Positions 1 through 6,648 are shown, numbered from the stretch's first letter. The stretch: 8,375 bases of DNA from Candidatus Methanomethylicia archaeon (GCA_938030905.1 CALHIW010000056.1:1-8375); one strand, 5' to 3'. Notes: generated by a model not told the origin, from the letters alone. Program-made: numbers and translations.

Positions 1-251
1 ACCACTAAACGACCATAGAAGAAATAGAAACCAAACACCATATAAACAAGAATCCACCACCTACACCAAAAACACTCCACACCCAAACATATTGCCCAAT
101 TCAAAGAATACAATGAAGCCACAATCCAATAACCTAAACCCGTAGAGGAAATGGAAAAGGAGATCGAGAAAGGCTTGAAAGAAGAAAGAGGTAAGCTGAA
201 GAGTGCCTAGAGCAAAGTTCCACTCGTGGCGTAGTCTTCTCGTGAACCTCT

Positions 252-307
252 GGAATGGTCACATCGTTGGAAGCGATGGCCTTGGCACCCGTGCATTCCA
301 CCATTCC
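252..307. repeat. Inverted repeat with internal hairpin, possible structured RNA
   Basis: GGAATGGT (252-259) and ACCATTCC (300-307) are perfect 8-base complements. They enclose a second perfect hairpin, CATCG (262-266) / CGATG (274-278), with a 7-base loop. The right side carries CATTCC twice (294-299 and 302-307), so TGGAATG (251-257) can pair with either copy and two competing folds are possible. The segment is GC-richer than its flanks. A small structured RNA or a 5' leader element of the epimerase gene are options, but I recognise no RNA family and stems of this size can occur by chance. Confidence 0.3.
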
Positions 308-399
308 TCTAGCCTATTATTGGTGTGCAAGAGTCAAATTGACTTAAGCTCTGACACATATCCAATAGTGGGCTGAAGTGTCTACTTGAGCATAGCATG

Positions 400-403
400 G
401 GAG
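400..403 (+). promoter_or_regulatory. Shine-Dalgarno-like GGAG for the epimerase
   Basis: GGAG, within GGGAG 399-403, lies 8 bases before the ATG at 412 and matches the archaeal anti-SD sequence. It is the clearest ribosome binding site in the window and implies that this gene has a leader, unlike genes here that appear leaderless. An in-frame TAA directly before the ATG rules out a longer protein. Confidence 0.5.
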
Positions 404-411
404 ACTGTTAA

Positions 412-1710
412 ATGAAACCTGTAATGCTTGTTGCTGGGACTAGGCCTGAGATCATAAAGTTGGCTCCTGTAGTTAAGTGGCTTAGAAGTTTTGGAGTGGA
501 TCATGTTTTCGTCTGGAGTGGTCAGCATTATGATTATCAGCTTAGCCGAGTGTTTTTCAAAGAGTTTGACTTGGACGAGGCTGATGTGAATCTTGAGGTT
601 GGAAGCGGTAGCCACGCTCAGCAGACAGCCCAGATCATAACAGGGGTTGAGAGGCTTATCGGCGAGTACGAACCGAGCGTTGTTGTGGCCGAGGGGGATA
701 CCAATACGGTTTTAGCTGCAGCGCTTTCGGCTGTCAAATGCCTTGTGCCATTCGCTCACGTTGAGGCTGGTTTAAGGAGCTGGAACATGCGTATGCCCGA
801 GGAGGTTAACCGGCGGGTTGCCGATGTAGTTGCAAGCCTACATTTTGCACCCACAGAGCTGGCTGCGTTGAATCTTCTGTTTGAAGGTATACCCAGCAGG
901 TCTATCCATGTAACTGGGAATACTATTATAGATGCTCTTCAGGAGTCCATGAGTAGAGTGAACAAGGTTAGTGGCGAGGTCTTATCGAAGTTTGGTCTTA
1001 AGAGGGACGATTTTATCCTCGTTACTCTGCATAGGGCTGAGAATACCGATTACCCTGAAAGGCTTAAGTCTATTCTCGAGGCTTTAGATGATCTTTCGCA
1101 GTATTATCCCGTAGTTTTTCCGATGCATCCTAGAACTAGGAATGCTGTAGCTAAATCAAGTTTATCGAAGTTTTTGAGCCAGGTGATGTTGACCGAATCT
1201 TTAGGATACTTCGAGTTTCTAGCGCTTCTCTCAAACTGTAGGGTTGTACTTACTGATAGTGGTGGTGTTCAGGAAGAGGCGTTCACGCTTAAGACTCCAA
1301 CCGTGACGCTTAGATATAATACTGAGAGGCCTGAAACTACACTTTATGGTATTAACGTGCTTGCTGGAGTGGAAAAAGATAGAATTGTTAAACTGGCGTT
1401 GATACAAGCTGAAAGGATTAAGGAGGTAAGGGGGCTAAGCTTTAAGAATCCGCTCGGAGATTGTCAAGCGGGAAAGCGTATAGCTCGGTTGTTAATGGAG
1501 GCTGTTGATAGAGGTTTAGCCATAGAAGAGCCGGACTTAAGAGAAACGCCGGTGGTCGAGTATAGGTTTTTTAACGAAAGAAGCGAATTTAAGGATTCAT
1601 CATTATTATTTGATCTGCTTGCGGTTTTCGATGAAGATGGAAAGCCGACGCTACCTAGGGAGTATAAATCGAGGTTTCTTGCTAGGATTAAGACTAGATT
1701 TGAATTATAA
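412..1710 (+). CDS. wecB: UDP-N-acetylglucosamine 2-epimerase, non-hydrolysing
   Basis: This enzyme interconverts UDP-GlcNAc and UDP-ManNAc in the cytosol, supplying ManNAc-type sugars for surface glycans. The protein has 432 residues with the family signatures in order: GTRPEIIKLAPV (9-20), SGQHYDYQLS (36-45), EGDTNT with Asp96, VEAGLRS with Glu118, PEEVNRR with Glu131, VTGNTIIDAL (167-176), TLHRAEN with His207, MHPRTR with His239, TDSGGVQEEA (281-290) and NTERPETT (303-310). Asp96, Glu118, Glu131 and His207 match the known E. coli WecB residues Asp95, Glu117, Glu131 and His213, so it should be active. Bacterial and archaeal relatives usually end near residue 370; here about 60 extra residues follow with no motif I know. 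The ATG is fixed by a stop codon just upstream and by the GGAG site. No UDP-ManNAc dehydrogenase (WecC) is present in the window. GC content is clearly higher than in the genes downstream. Confidence 0.95.
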   Translation: MKPVMLVAGTRPEIIKLAPVVKWLRSFGVDHVFVWSGQHYDYQLSRVFFKEFDLDEADVNLEVGSGSHAQQTAQIITGVERLIGEYEPSVVVAEGDTNTVLAAALSAVKCLVPFAHVEAGLRSWNMRMPEEVNRRVADVVASLHFAPTELAALNLLFEGIPSRSIHVTGNTIIDALQESMSRVNKVSGEVLSKFGLKRDDFILVTLHRAENTDYPERLKSILEALDDLSQYYPVVFPMHPRTRNAVAKSSLSKFLSQVMLTESLGYFEFLALLSNCRVVLTDSGGVQEEAFTLKTPTVTLRYNTERPETTLYGINVLAGVEKDRIVKLALIQAERIKEVRGLSFKNPLGDCQAGKRIARLLMEAVDRGLAIEEPDLRETPVVEYRFFNERSEFKDSSLLFDLLAVFDEDGKPTLPREYKSRFLARIKTRFEL

Positions 1711-1805
1711 GGAATCTTTTAGAAACAAAAGGATAATTTGAGACATTATTTCAGTAGTGTGCAAAATATTGCAGCACCCTTAGTAGTAATAAAGGAAGGG
1801 CACAC

Positions 1806-1813
1806 ATATATAT
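1806..1813 (+). promoter_or_regulatory. TATA-like box, leaderless start at 1836
   Basis: ATATATAT is centred about 26-27 bases before the ATG at 1836, the spacing of an archaeal TATA box to its transcription start. A transcript from here would begin at or very near 1836 and would not contain the upstream in-frame ATG at 1815. No Shine-Dalgarno motif precedes either ATG. A purine-rich AAAGGAAGGG (1791-1800) lies upstream but is not a clear BRE. Confidence 0.55.
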
Positions 1814-1835
1814 TATGAAGACAAACAACAAAAGA

Positions 1836-3056
1836 ATGAATGTCCTAATAGTTACTCATCATTTTCTCCCTGAAGTAAATGGAACAGCCACACGCATTTA
1901 TGAAATTATAAAAGCACTCCAAAATATATATCCCAACATAAGATTTTTTGTGGTGACCCCTCCCCCGATTAGACCGTTTGGAAAGTTTCCGATAACATTT
2001 AAATTTCTTCATAAAGTTCCGTTTTGTGATAATAGTGTTCTTGTGATTCGCGTCTGGAGTTATCAACCAAAATCCTCTAGCCCTCATTTCCTCGAACGCG
2101 CATTTAATTACCTCCTATTTCCCATCTTTTCCTTGCCTATTATAATAGGGCTATCTTTTGCATCAGAGGCAGTAATTACAGTAACTCCGCCAACACCCAT
2201 CCATTTTGTGACTTTGCTTGTTAAAATACTGGGCAAAAAAGTAGTAACGGATGTAACGGATTTATGGCATGAGGAGGCTGAACATTTAGGTTACAGCAAA
2301 CATTCAATGTTTTTGATATTATCAAGGGGTCTCGAGCTCCTCTCTCTCAAAATTTCTAACTTAGTTACTGTAGCGTCTTATGTGTTGAGAAAGTTCATTG
2401 AGAACATAATTAATTCTGAAAAAAGTATTATTGTGTTACCAACACCTCTCGATAAGTCTGTTATAAGCAAATGCAAAGATAATAAATCGCGTAAGGATAA
2501 CTTAGTTATATATACTGGAAACTTTGGAAAACCTCAAGCCCTTCATTTGGCAGTGAAGGCATTCGCTATTTTAAATAGTGAAGGACATGATGATGAAATA
2601 AGACTTTTACTTATTGGTGGGGGTGAGGAGGAAGAACATTTGCGGCGCTTAATACGACAATTAAACATCGATAACGTGATAATATCACATCCTGTTTCAA
2701 GAGACAAGCTTTTTAATGAATTTTTAAATAAGGCCACAGTTGGTTTAGTACCCTTAGCTTTTAATAAAGCATTAATATATGCTTTTCCAACAAAATTAAT
2801 TGAGTATTTGGCATATAATTTACCATATTTGTCTTACGGAAGTAGCTTAGAACTAAAGTACTCCGCTTTAAAGTCTAAAGCAGGTCTCCATGTAGGTATT
2901 GAAGATGAATACAAGATCGCTGAAGCTATAAAATACATAGTTAAACATAGAGAATCATTCTCGATTAATACGCAAAAAGCTTTGTATGATCTTCTATCCC
3001 GCTCTTATGATTCACTAAGAGAAATAATTAAATTAATCAAGAAAGAAACTAATTAA
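1836..3056 (+). CDS. GT4-type glycosyltransferase, WbuB-like
   Basis: A GT-B fold retaining glycosyltransferase that would move a sugar from a nucleotide donor to a growing surface glycan at the cytosolic membrane face. Numbering from the longer ATG at 1815 (413 residues), the N-terminal domain opens with MNVLIVTHHFLPEVNGTATR (8-27), the usual HxxPxxxG start. It continues with VTPPTPIHF (123-131) and TDVTDLWHEEAE (145-156), which resemble WbuB-type enzymes. The C-terminal donor domain shows VIYTGNFGKPQALH (231-244), LLLIGGGEEEEHLR (264-277) and FPTKLIEYLAYNLP (324-337), where Glu330 corresponds to the conserved acid. I chose 1836 because the family starts at MNVLIV and a TATA-like box fits a leaderless message there; 1815 stays possible. 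The gene ends 11 bases before the FkbM remnant, which was probably its operon partner. It is AT-rich (20 of 60 G+C at 2701-2760). Donor and acceptor cannot be read from the sequence. Confidence 0.85.
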   Translation: MNVLIVTHHFLPEVNGTATRIYEIIKALQNIYPNIRFFVVTPPPIRPFGKFPITFKFLHKVPFCDNSVLVIRVWSYQPKSSSPHFLERAFNYLLFPIFSLPIIIGLSFASEAVITVTPPTPIHFVTLLVKILGKKVVTDVTDLWHEEAEHLGYSKHSMFLILSRGLELLSLKISNLVTVASYVLRKFIENIINSEKSIIVLPTPLDKSVISKCKDNKSRKDNLVIYTGNFGKPQALHLAVKAFAILNSEGHDDEIRLLLIGGGEEEEHLRRLIRQLNIDNVIISHPVSRDKLFNEFLNKATVGLVPLAFNKALIYAFPTKLIEYLAYNLPYLSYGSSLELKYSALKSKAGLHVGIEDEYKIAEAIKYIVKHRESFSINTQKALYDLLSRSYDSLREIIKLIKKETN

Positions 3057-3066
3057 AAAACTGAAA

Positions 3067-3478
3067 ATGATAATGCTCCAAATGTTAAACCTTATGCAAC
3101 ATATCTCTTTTAATGAGATTTCGCTTATAGAACTTAGATTTAAGGATGATAAAGTTTTAGGTTGTATTGTATTTATACCTACCGACAGCATTAATACGAT
3201 TAAATGATGTGGTTATCTTTGAGGAATACAATAGACTGATACCTTCGGATGAAATAGAGTTAGTAGTGGATGCTGGCGCCCATATAGGTCTATATTCTAT
3301 AAAACATGCATCGTCAGTTTATAGAATAATAGCACTTGAACCAATATCTGATAATTAGAAATTACTTTGTATAAACATAGCCCTGAACAGATTGAGTAAC
3401 ATTTATCATCTAAGAATGGCTCTTTGGATCTCCCCAAAGGTAGCGTTAACAAGGGTTCTTAATACTACCAATTTATGA
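3067..3478 (+). pseudogene. FkbM-family methyltransferase remnant
   Basis: FkbM enzymes are SAM-dependent methyltransferases that often O-methylate sugars. Three lesions are visible. The likely N-terminus starts at ATG 3067 and reads LRFKDDKVLGCIVFIPT before stopping at TGA 3205. The reading then continues one frame over, as ALIRLNDVVIFEEYNRLIPS and the SAM motif I ELVVDAGAHIGLYS (about 3257-3298), then IIALEPISDN. An in-frame TAG at 3356 follows, yet the same frame goes on as KLLCINIALNRLSNIYHLRMALW, still typical of the family, where a Tyr or similar residue would be expected at the stop. Similarity ends at about 3427, and the usual acidic motif (DVEGAE type) and C-terminus are missing in all three + frames before 3675. 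The frame closes at TGA 3476-3478. A short protein from TTG 3167 could in theory be made but would lack half the fold. The decay appears real even if one lesion were a sequencing error. Confidence 0.8.
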
Positions 3479-3494
3479 CGTTCTTCAAAGAGCC
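3418..3494. repeat. Nested inverted repeat at the end of FkbM similarity
   Basis: GGCTCTTTG (3418-3426) and CAAAGAGCC (3486-3494) are perfect 9-base complements, extendable inward by a G-T and an A-T pair. Inside lies a second pair, GGTAG (3439-3443) / CTACC (3465-3469). The left arm covers the codons of the last recognisable FkbM residues (MALW). It could be a small inserted palindromic element, a deletion scar, or a hairpin followed by the T-rich tract CTTCTTTTT (3497-3505) that acts as a terminator. Confidence 0.4.
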
Positions 3495-3496
3495 TA

Positions 3497-3505
3497 CTTC
3501 TTTTT
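3497..3505 (+). terminator. T-rich tract after hairpin, possible terminator
   Basis: CTTCTTTTT directly follows the right arm of the inverted repeat 3418-3494. Archaeal termination depends mainly on U-rich tracts, so the upstream transcript (glycosyltransferase plus FkbM remnant) could end here. The run of five T is at the lower limit for such a signal. Confidence 0.3.
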
Positions 3506-3523
3506 AAAACTCTTCTTTCACAC

Positions 3524-3542
3524 GTATATAATCTTAAGATTA
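3524..3542. promoter_or_regulatory. TATA-like box overlapping a 14-base palindrome
   Basis: GTATATAAT (3524-3532) resembles a TATA box and runs into the perfect palindrome TAATCTTAAGATTA (3529-3542). A palindrome just downstream of a TATA box is where archaeal dimeric helix-turn-helix repressors often block transcription. A start near 3555 would give a leader of about 160 bases to the next gene. AT-rich palindromes of this length also arise by chance. Confidence 0.35.
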
Positions 3543-3654
3543 GATTGTTATATGCAACAAGATGGTTAACATCATGAATTTTAGTCTAGCTGACTATCAG
3601 GTGCAAGTTTATGAAAAGTCACATTATTGCTTCCACAAATGCTATGCTTAAGAT

Positions 3655-3663
3655 CATATATAG
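3655..3663 (+). promoter_or_regulatory. TATA-like box before the nucleotidyltransferase gene
   Basis: CATATATAG is centred near 3658-3659, predicting transcription from about 3685. That is downstream of the in-frame TTG at 3676 and upstream of the ATG at 3715, and so favours the ATG as the start, with a leader of about 30 bases containing AAGGA (3706-3710). Confidence 0.45.
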
Positions 3664-3714
3664 AGATGTTAAAAATTGTTAGGTTATAGGTATGTTGGAC
3701 GACACAAGGAAAAT

Positions 3715-4737
3715 ATGCTTAAACTATTATATACAATACCAACTCCATTTTATGATGCTAGATATGTGCCAAAATCACAGCGTGAAATCTTGACGCTACT
3801 AAAACTGGCAAAACAGAATAAGGTTGAACTTTTGCTCCTTAAACATCTTGATGAAACTATGTCACTCCCATATACGTTTAAGGAACGTTTTCTAAAGCTG
3901 AGAAAAGAATACATGGAAATGATGATTACAGCGAATAGAATCATAGATGTTCTTGAAAAACTGGGTTACGAAGCTACAACGTTTAAGTCATGGACGCCAT
4001 TCCTAGCTGTTCCTAACGATATAGATGTGATAATACTTAATGATATAGATGTAAAGGAGTTCAAATCACTTATACAAAAACTTATCAACGAATACAGGTA
4101 CCAAATATTTGACGTAATACCCTACGCAGTCTCAATTCATGATCAAAGATGTTCTAATCATTTGAATCCAAAAATTAAGGATCCATATGATGTTGATCTG
4201 TATCTTGAAGTGGCAGCTAATAAAGTTATATACTTAAATAAGCATTTACTTAAAAGGCATTCAAGAGAAGTTTTTATAGATGATGAAGCCATATCATTAT
4301 GCTCATTAAGCAATGAGCATGAATTATTAACACAGCTAACACATTGTTTTTTGCCAGAGCAAATATTCCTCCTTTATCATTATTATATTTCTTTATATTT
4401 TCTAAACGAGGTAAACTTTCAGTATTTTCTCAATGCCGCTAAAAAACTTCATGTAGACCTCATAATTGCATCTCCATTAAGCATAACCTTTGACATCTTA
4501 GATGCTGTAAGGAGGAATAGTATAGTTAAAGCTTCACTTATCTTTGATGAATTTTTGAAAAAGGGTTACTATAAATTTAGGATAAAAGAACTTGTACCAT
4601 TAATCATTGATAAAATGAGAAAAGATAACATATTTAAGAGGTCATTAATGATGCAGATTACAAGCTTAGCAGATGTAAAAACTCTACAACATTTTGTAAC
4701 CCATCTCATAATCAGAAGAATGAGAACTACTTACTAA
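3715..4737 (+). CDS. Nucleotidyltransferase-like protein (NTP_transf_5 type)
   Basis: The protein resembles the nucleotidyltransferase-fold family often found in polysaccharide and lasso-peptide loci (PF14907 type). Numbering from TTG 3676 (353 residues), it has a helical N-terminal part with YTFKERFLKLRKEYMEMM (66-83), then GYEATTFKSW with Lys104 and PNDIDVIIL with the acid pair Asp115/Asp117, and a later YDVDLYLE with Asp172/Asp174 that could complete the metal site. A histidine-bearing helical stretch, EHELLTQLTHCFLPEQ (214-229), is also usual in this family. The usual GS pair before the acids is not obvious, so activity is uncertain. No signal peptide or membrane segment is seen. I chose ATG 3715 over TTG 3676 because of the TATA-like box at 3655 and the AAGGA just before it. 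The gene is AT-rich (16 of 60 G+C at 4201-4260). The substrate is unknown; a sugar phosphate or peptide are options. Confidence 0.65.
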   Translation: MLKLLYTIPTPFYDARYVPKSQREILTLLKLAKQNKVELLLLKHLDETMSLPYTFKERFLKLRKEYMEMMITANRIIDVLEKLGYEATTFKSWTPFLAVPNDIDVIILNDIDVKEFKSLIQKLINEYRYQIFDVIPYAVSIHDQRCSNHLNPKIKDPYDVDLYLEVAANKVIYLNKHLLKRHSREVFIDDEAISLCSLSNEHELLTQLTHCFLPEQIFLLYHYYISLYFLNEVNFQYFLNAAKKLHVDLIIASPLSITFDILDAVRRNSIVKASLIFDEFLKKGYYKFRIKELVPLIIDKMRKDNIFKRSLMMQITSLADVKTLQHFVTHLIIRRMRTTY

Positions 4738-4830
4738 CTAGACATACTACATGCTTTCGATGAACTATTATTGTCTCCTGCAAGATCTTCGCTAACAAGC
4801 CTACATAGAGTCTATTCAGTTGAATAGACC
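4738..4830. other. Spacer before the second glycosyltransferase
   Basis: The 93 bases hold no gene. CTATTATT near 4766 could be a weak TATA box with a leader of about 40 bases. There is no Shine-Dalgarno motif before ATG 4831. The last 21 bases are taken up by a 20-base inverted repeat. Confidence 0.5.
4810..4829. promoter_or_regulatory. 20-base inverted repeat adjoining the ATG at 4831
   Basis: GTCTATTCA (4810-4818), a GT spacer and TGAATAGAC (4821-4829) form a perfect inverted repeat that ends one base before the start codon. As DNA it has the size of an operator for a homodimeric regulator. As RNA it could form an 8-pair stem with an AGTT loop hiding the start region. Its exact placement makes regulation of the 4831 gene, and perhaps of the genes after it, plausible. 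Confidence 0.45.
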
Positions 4831-6018
4831 ATGAGAATAGTTCACGTAATTAACCGATTTTCGCCGAATATTGGTGGCGCCGAAGCTTATGTTCATATGC
4901 TGTCAAAAAAGCTGATAGAACTTGGCCACGAAGTTTACGTTGTTACAACAACATCAATGAAATTTAGAGGCATTGAAGGCAGTAAACTTCCTAGAAGTGA
5001 GATTATGGAGGGTATTAGAGTAGTACGTGCCCCAGCATATTTAAGTGGACCTGGACTAGTGTTATCCCCTTCGATTCATCAAGTAATTCGAGCAGTTAAG
5101 GATGTTGACATTTATAATATTCATGGCTTGCTTTCAAACATATCTCTGGAAGCCATGTTTGAGATAAGGAGAAAATTGGGAAAACCAAGCGTTTTAACAA
5201 CACATGATATCGAAATTGCTGAGAATTTAACTATTTACCTACCTTTATGGAGATTATATATTCACAATTTAGGTCAATATTTACTTAAGAATGTTGATGC
5301 CATAATTTCCCAGAACCCGGAAGACGCTTCCTTTATTATAAAGATTCTTGGAATCTCCCCTGCTAGGGTGCACATCATAGCTAACGGGGTGGATAAGGAT
5401 TTCTTTGATCCACTAAAGGTGAAAGATGAAGAAAGGAGAACTTTTATTCGAAAAGTGGGGATAGAAGGTAGGAGAATACTGCTTTTTGTTGGACGTTTAG
5501 AGGCTCGCAAAAGAATTGATCTATTGCTTTTAGCTATGAGGTTGATAGTTAAAGAGTGTAAGGATGCAATCCTGCTGGTTGTCGGTTCAGATCAAGGTAT
5601 GTTGTCTAAATTAGTAGCTTTCTCAAAGAATATGGGCTTAGAAAATCATGTGAAATTTTGTGGAAGACTTACTGATAAAGAGCTACGAACGGCTTATGCG
5701 GTATCTGATATTTCGGTTTCGCTTTCAGCGCAAGAGGCTTTTGGACTTGCGTTGGTTGAGAGTATGATGATGGGGAAAGCTGTCGTCTCACATAGGTGGA
5801 AAGGAATTAAGTATATTATAGAGGACGGAGTAAATGGTCTTTTGGTTGATCCCTTTGATTATGAAGGGCTCGCTAAAAAGGTTCTCTATTTACTTGAGAA
5901 TGATTGTTATAGGGCTAGTTTAGGCAAAAAAGCTAGAGATTATGCTACAAACAATTTTTCGCTTGACATTATGGCGCATCGTGTTATCCACATCTACAAT
6001 AGTATACTAAGCGTCTGA
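4831..6018 (+). CDS. GT4-family glycosyltransferase
   Basis: A retaining GT-B enzyme of 395 residues, the normal length for GT4, expected to work at the inner face of the membrane on a lipid-linked or protein-linked glycan. The N-terminal domain starts MRIVHVINRFSPNIGGAEAY (1-20), with the glycine-rich loop NIGGAE contacting the donor, and THDIEIAENL (124-133) in the middle. The C-terminal domain shows HIIANGVDKDFF (181-192), LLFVGRLEARKRID (217-230) with Arg222 and Lys227 for phosphate binding, ILLVVGS (247-253), VKFCGRLTDKEL (274-285) and the EX7E motif EAFGLALVE (Glu302, Glu310). All expected catalytic and donor-binding residues are present. The ATG gives the expected start. It lacks a Shine-Dalgarno site and directly follows an inverted repeat. 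Three bases separate it from the kinase gene, so the two are surely co-transcribed. Which sugar it transfers cannot be told. Confidence 0.92.
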   Translation: MRIVHVINRFSPNIGGAEAYVHMLSKKLIELGHEVYVVTTTSMKFRGIEGSKLPRSEIMEGIRVVRAPAYLSGPGLVLSPSIHQVIRAVKDVDIYNIHGLLSNISLEAMFEIRRKLGKPSVLTTHDIEIAENLTIYLPLWRLYIHNLGQYLLKNVDAIISQNPEDASFIIKILGISPARVHIIANGVDKDFFDPLKVKDEERRTFIRKVGIEGRRILLFVGRLEARKRIDLLLLAMRLIVKECKDAILLVVGSDQGMLSKLVAFSKNMGLENHVKFCGRLTDKELRTAYAVSDISVSLSAQEAFGLALVESMMMGKAVVSHRWKGIKYIIEDGVNGLLVDPFDYEGLAKKVLYLLENDCYRASLGKKARDYATNNFSLDIMAHRVIHIYNSILSV

Positions 6019-6021
6019 TCA

Positions 6022-6648
6022 ATGTATAAAGGTAGGTTGATACTTTTCTTTGGACCGGATGGTTCTGGTAAAACTACTTTAGCAAAACTACTAAAGCAGG
6101 AACTTATCAAAGATGGATTAAAAGTAAAGATATCTTGGATGAGAGGTACCCATACGTTATCACTACTACTAGCATCAATGTTGTCAAAGTTCAATAATAT
6201 GAGAGGCGAGAATAATCCTTACTTCAAAATCAAAGCGCCTAGAAATAAGCGCTTTTGGCAGCTTTTGGAATTTATTTCAGCCATCCCAATAATATTGGTG
6301 AAATATGAAATTCAATTCCCATTCAAATACATTGTGATAGGTGAACGAAGTTACATAGATTTAATAGTGTGGATAGCTACTACAACTGGGGATTTGAGCT
6401 TCCTTAATAGTTTCTTCGCAAGGTTCTTATTGATATTAGCGGCTAGACGCTTAAATTTCTATATTACCGCCGACATTTATGAGTTAATAAGAAGGAGGGG
6501 TTATGAAGTTAACGAAGCTTTTATACGAAAACAATATGTGTGCTATGAGGTAATTAGTGAATTGATCGATGCGCATAAAATTGATACGACTAATAAAAGC
6601 CCAGAAGAATCTTTAAGCGAAATAGTTGCAAGAATAGCACTTAAGTAA
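6022..6648 (+). CDS. Thymidylate-kinase-like P-loop kinase
   Basis: A 208-residue P-loop kinase of the nucleotide-kinase fold. Walker A is GPDGSGKTT (11-19) after the strand RLILFF. GERSYIDLIVW (107-117) matches the DR-Y-D region of thymidylate kinases, with Glu108-Arg109 in place of Asp-Arg. ITADIYELIRRRGYEVNE (148-165) corresponds to the lid helix with its arginines, and IDTTNKSPEE (187-196) to the C-terminal substrate-side segment. Like other Tmk-like proteins in glycan loci it diverges from housekeeping Tmk. The stretch 40-105 (MRGTHTLSLLLASML..., then EFISAIPIILVKYEIQF) is long and hydrophobic. It is therefore more likely a specialised kinase for a sugar, lipid or nucleotide used by this cluster than the dTMP kinase of the cell; that is inference. 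Its start lies three bases after the preceding stop codon and has no Shine-Dalgarno site, so it is read from the shared message. Confidence 0.75.
   Translation: MYKGRLILFFGPDGSGKTTLAKLLKQELIKDGLKVKISWMRGTHTLSLLLASMLSKFNNMRGENNPYFKIKAPRNKRFWQLLEFISAIPIILVKYEIQFPFKYIVIGERSYIDLIVWIATTTGDLSFLNSFFARFLLILAARRLNFYITADIYELIRRRGYEVNEAFIRKQYVCYEVISELIDAHKIDTTNKSPEESLSEIVARIALK

Larger units (their letters stand above)
1..411. other. Gene-poor region upstream of the epimerase
   Basis: No convincing complete gene is visible in these 411 bases. Bases 1-120 are strongly C over G (37 C, 9 G by count). Their complement has an open frame from about 206 to the window edge that reads as a Trp/Phe/Leu-rich hydrophobic peptide without a clear start, so it could be the beginning of a membrane protein leaving the window, but this is weak. 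Bases 133-210 (+) read as a charged tail, PKPVEEMEKEIEKGLKEERG..., ending in TAG at 208-210. It has an ATG at 151 but only 19 codons from there, so it looks like a coding remnant. A GTG-started frame 203-376 (57 codons) resembles nothing I recognise. Bases 241-300 are GC-richer (34 of 60) and can fold; see the inverted repeat at 252-307. Confidence 0.55.

Noticed and set aside
1..411. CRISPR array or tRNA in the upstream region
   Set aside because: No regularly spaced repeats and no cloverleaf with a T-arm motif could be found.
382..615. Minus-strand open frame over the epimerase start
   Set aside because: It lies antisense to a well-supported epimerase gene and has no family features.
1757..1805. 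GTGTGC/GCACAC and CCCTT/AAGGG short inverted pairs before the glycosyltransferase
   Set aside because: Stems of five to six bases in AT-rich DNA are expected by chance and no consistent fold or tract follows.
1845..2087. Minus-strand open frame inside the first glycosyltransferase gene
   Set aside because: Shadow of the strong GT4 frame, with no recognisable motif.
3356..3358. TAG in the FkbM frame as a possible pyrrolysine or read-through codon
   Set aside because: The same gene also has a frameshift and lacks its 3' half, so ordinary decay explains the stop. No pyrrolysine genes or methylamine enzymes are in the window.
3611..3682. 23-codon frame from ATG 3611 before the nucleotidyltransferase gene
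   Set aside because: Too short, no ribosome site, and no similarity to the missing FkbM end. Chance is the simplest explanation.
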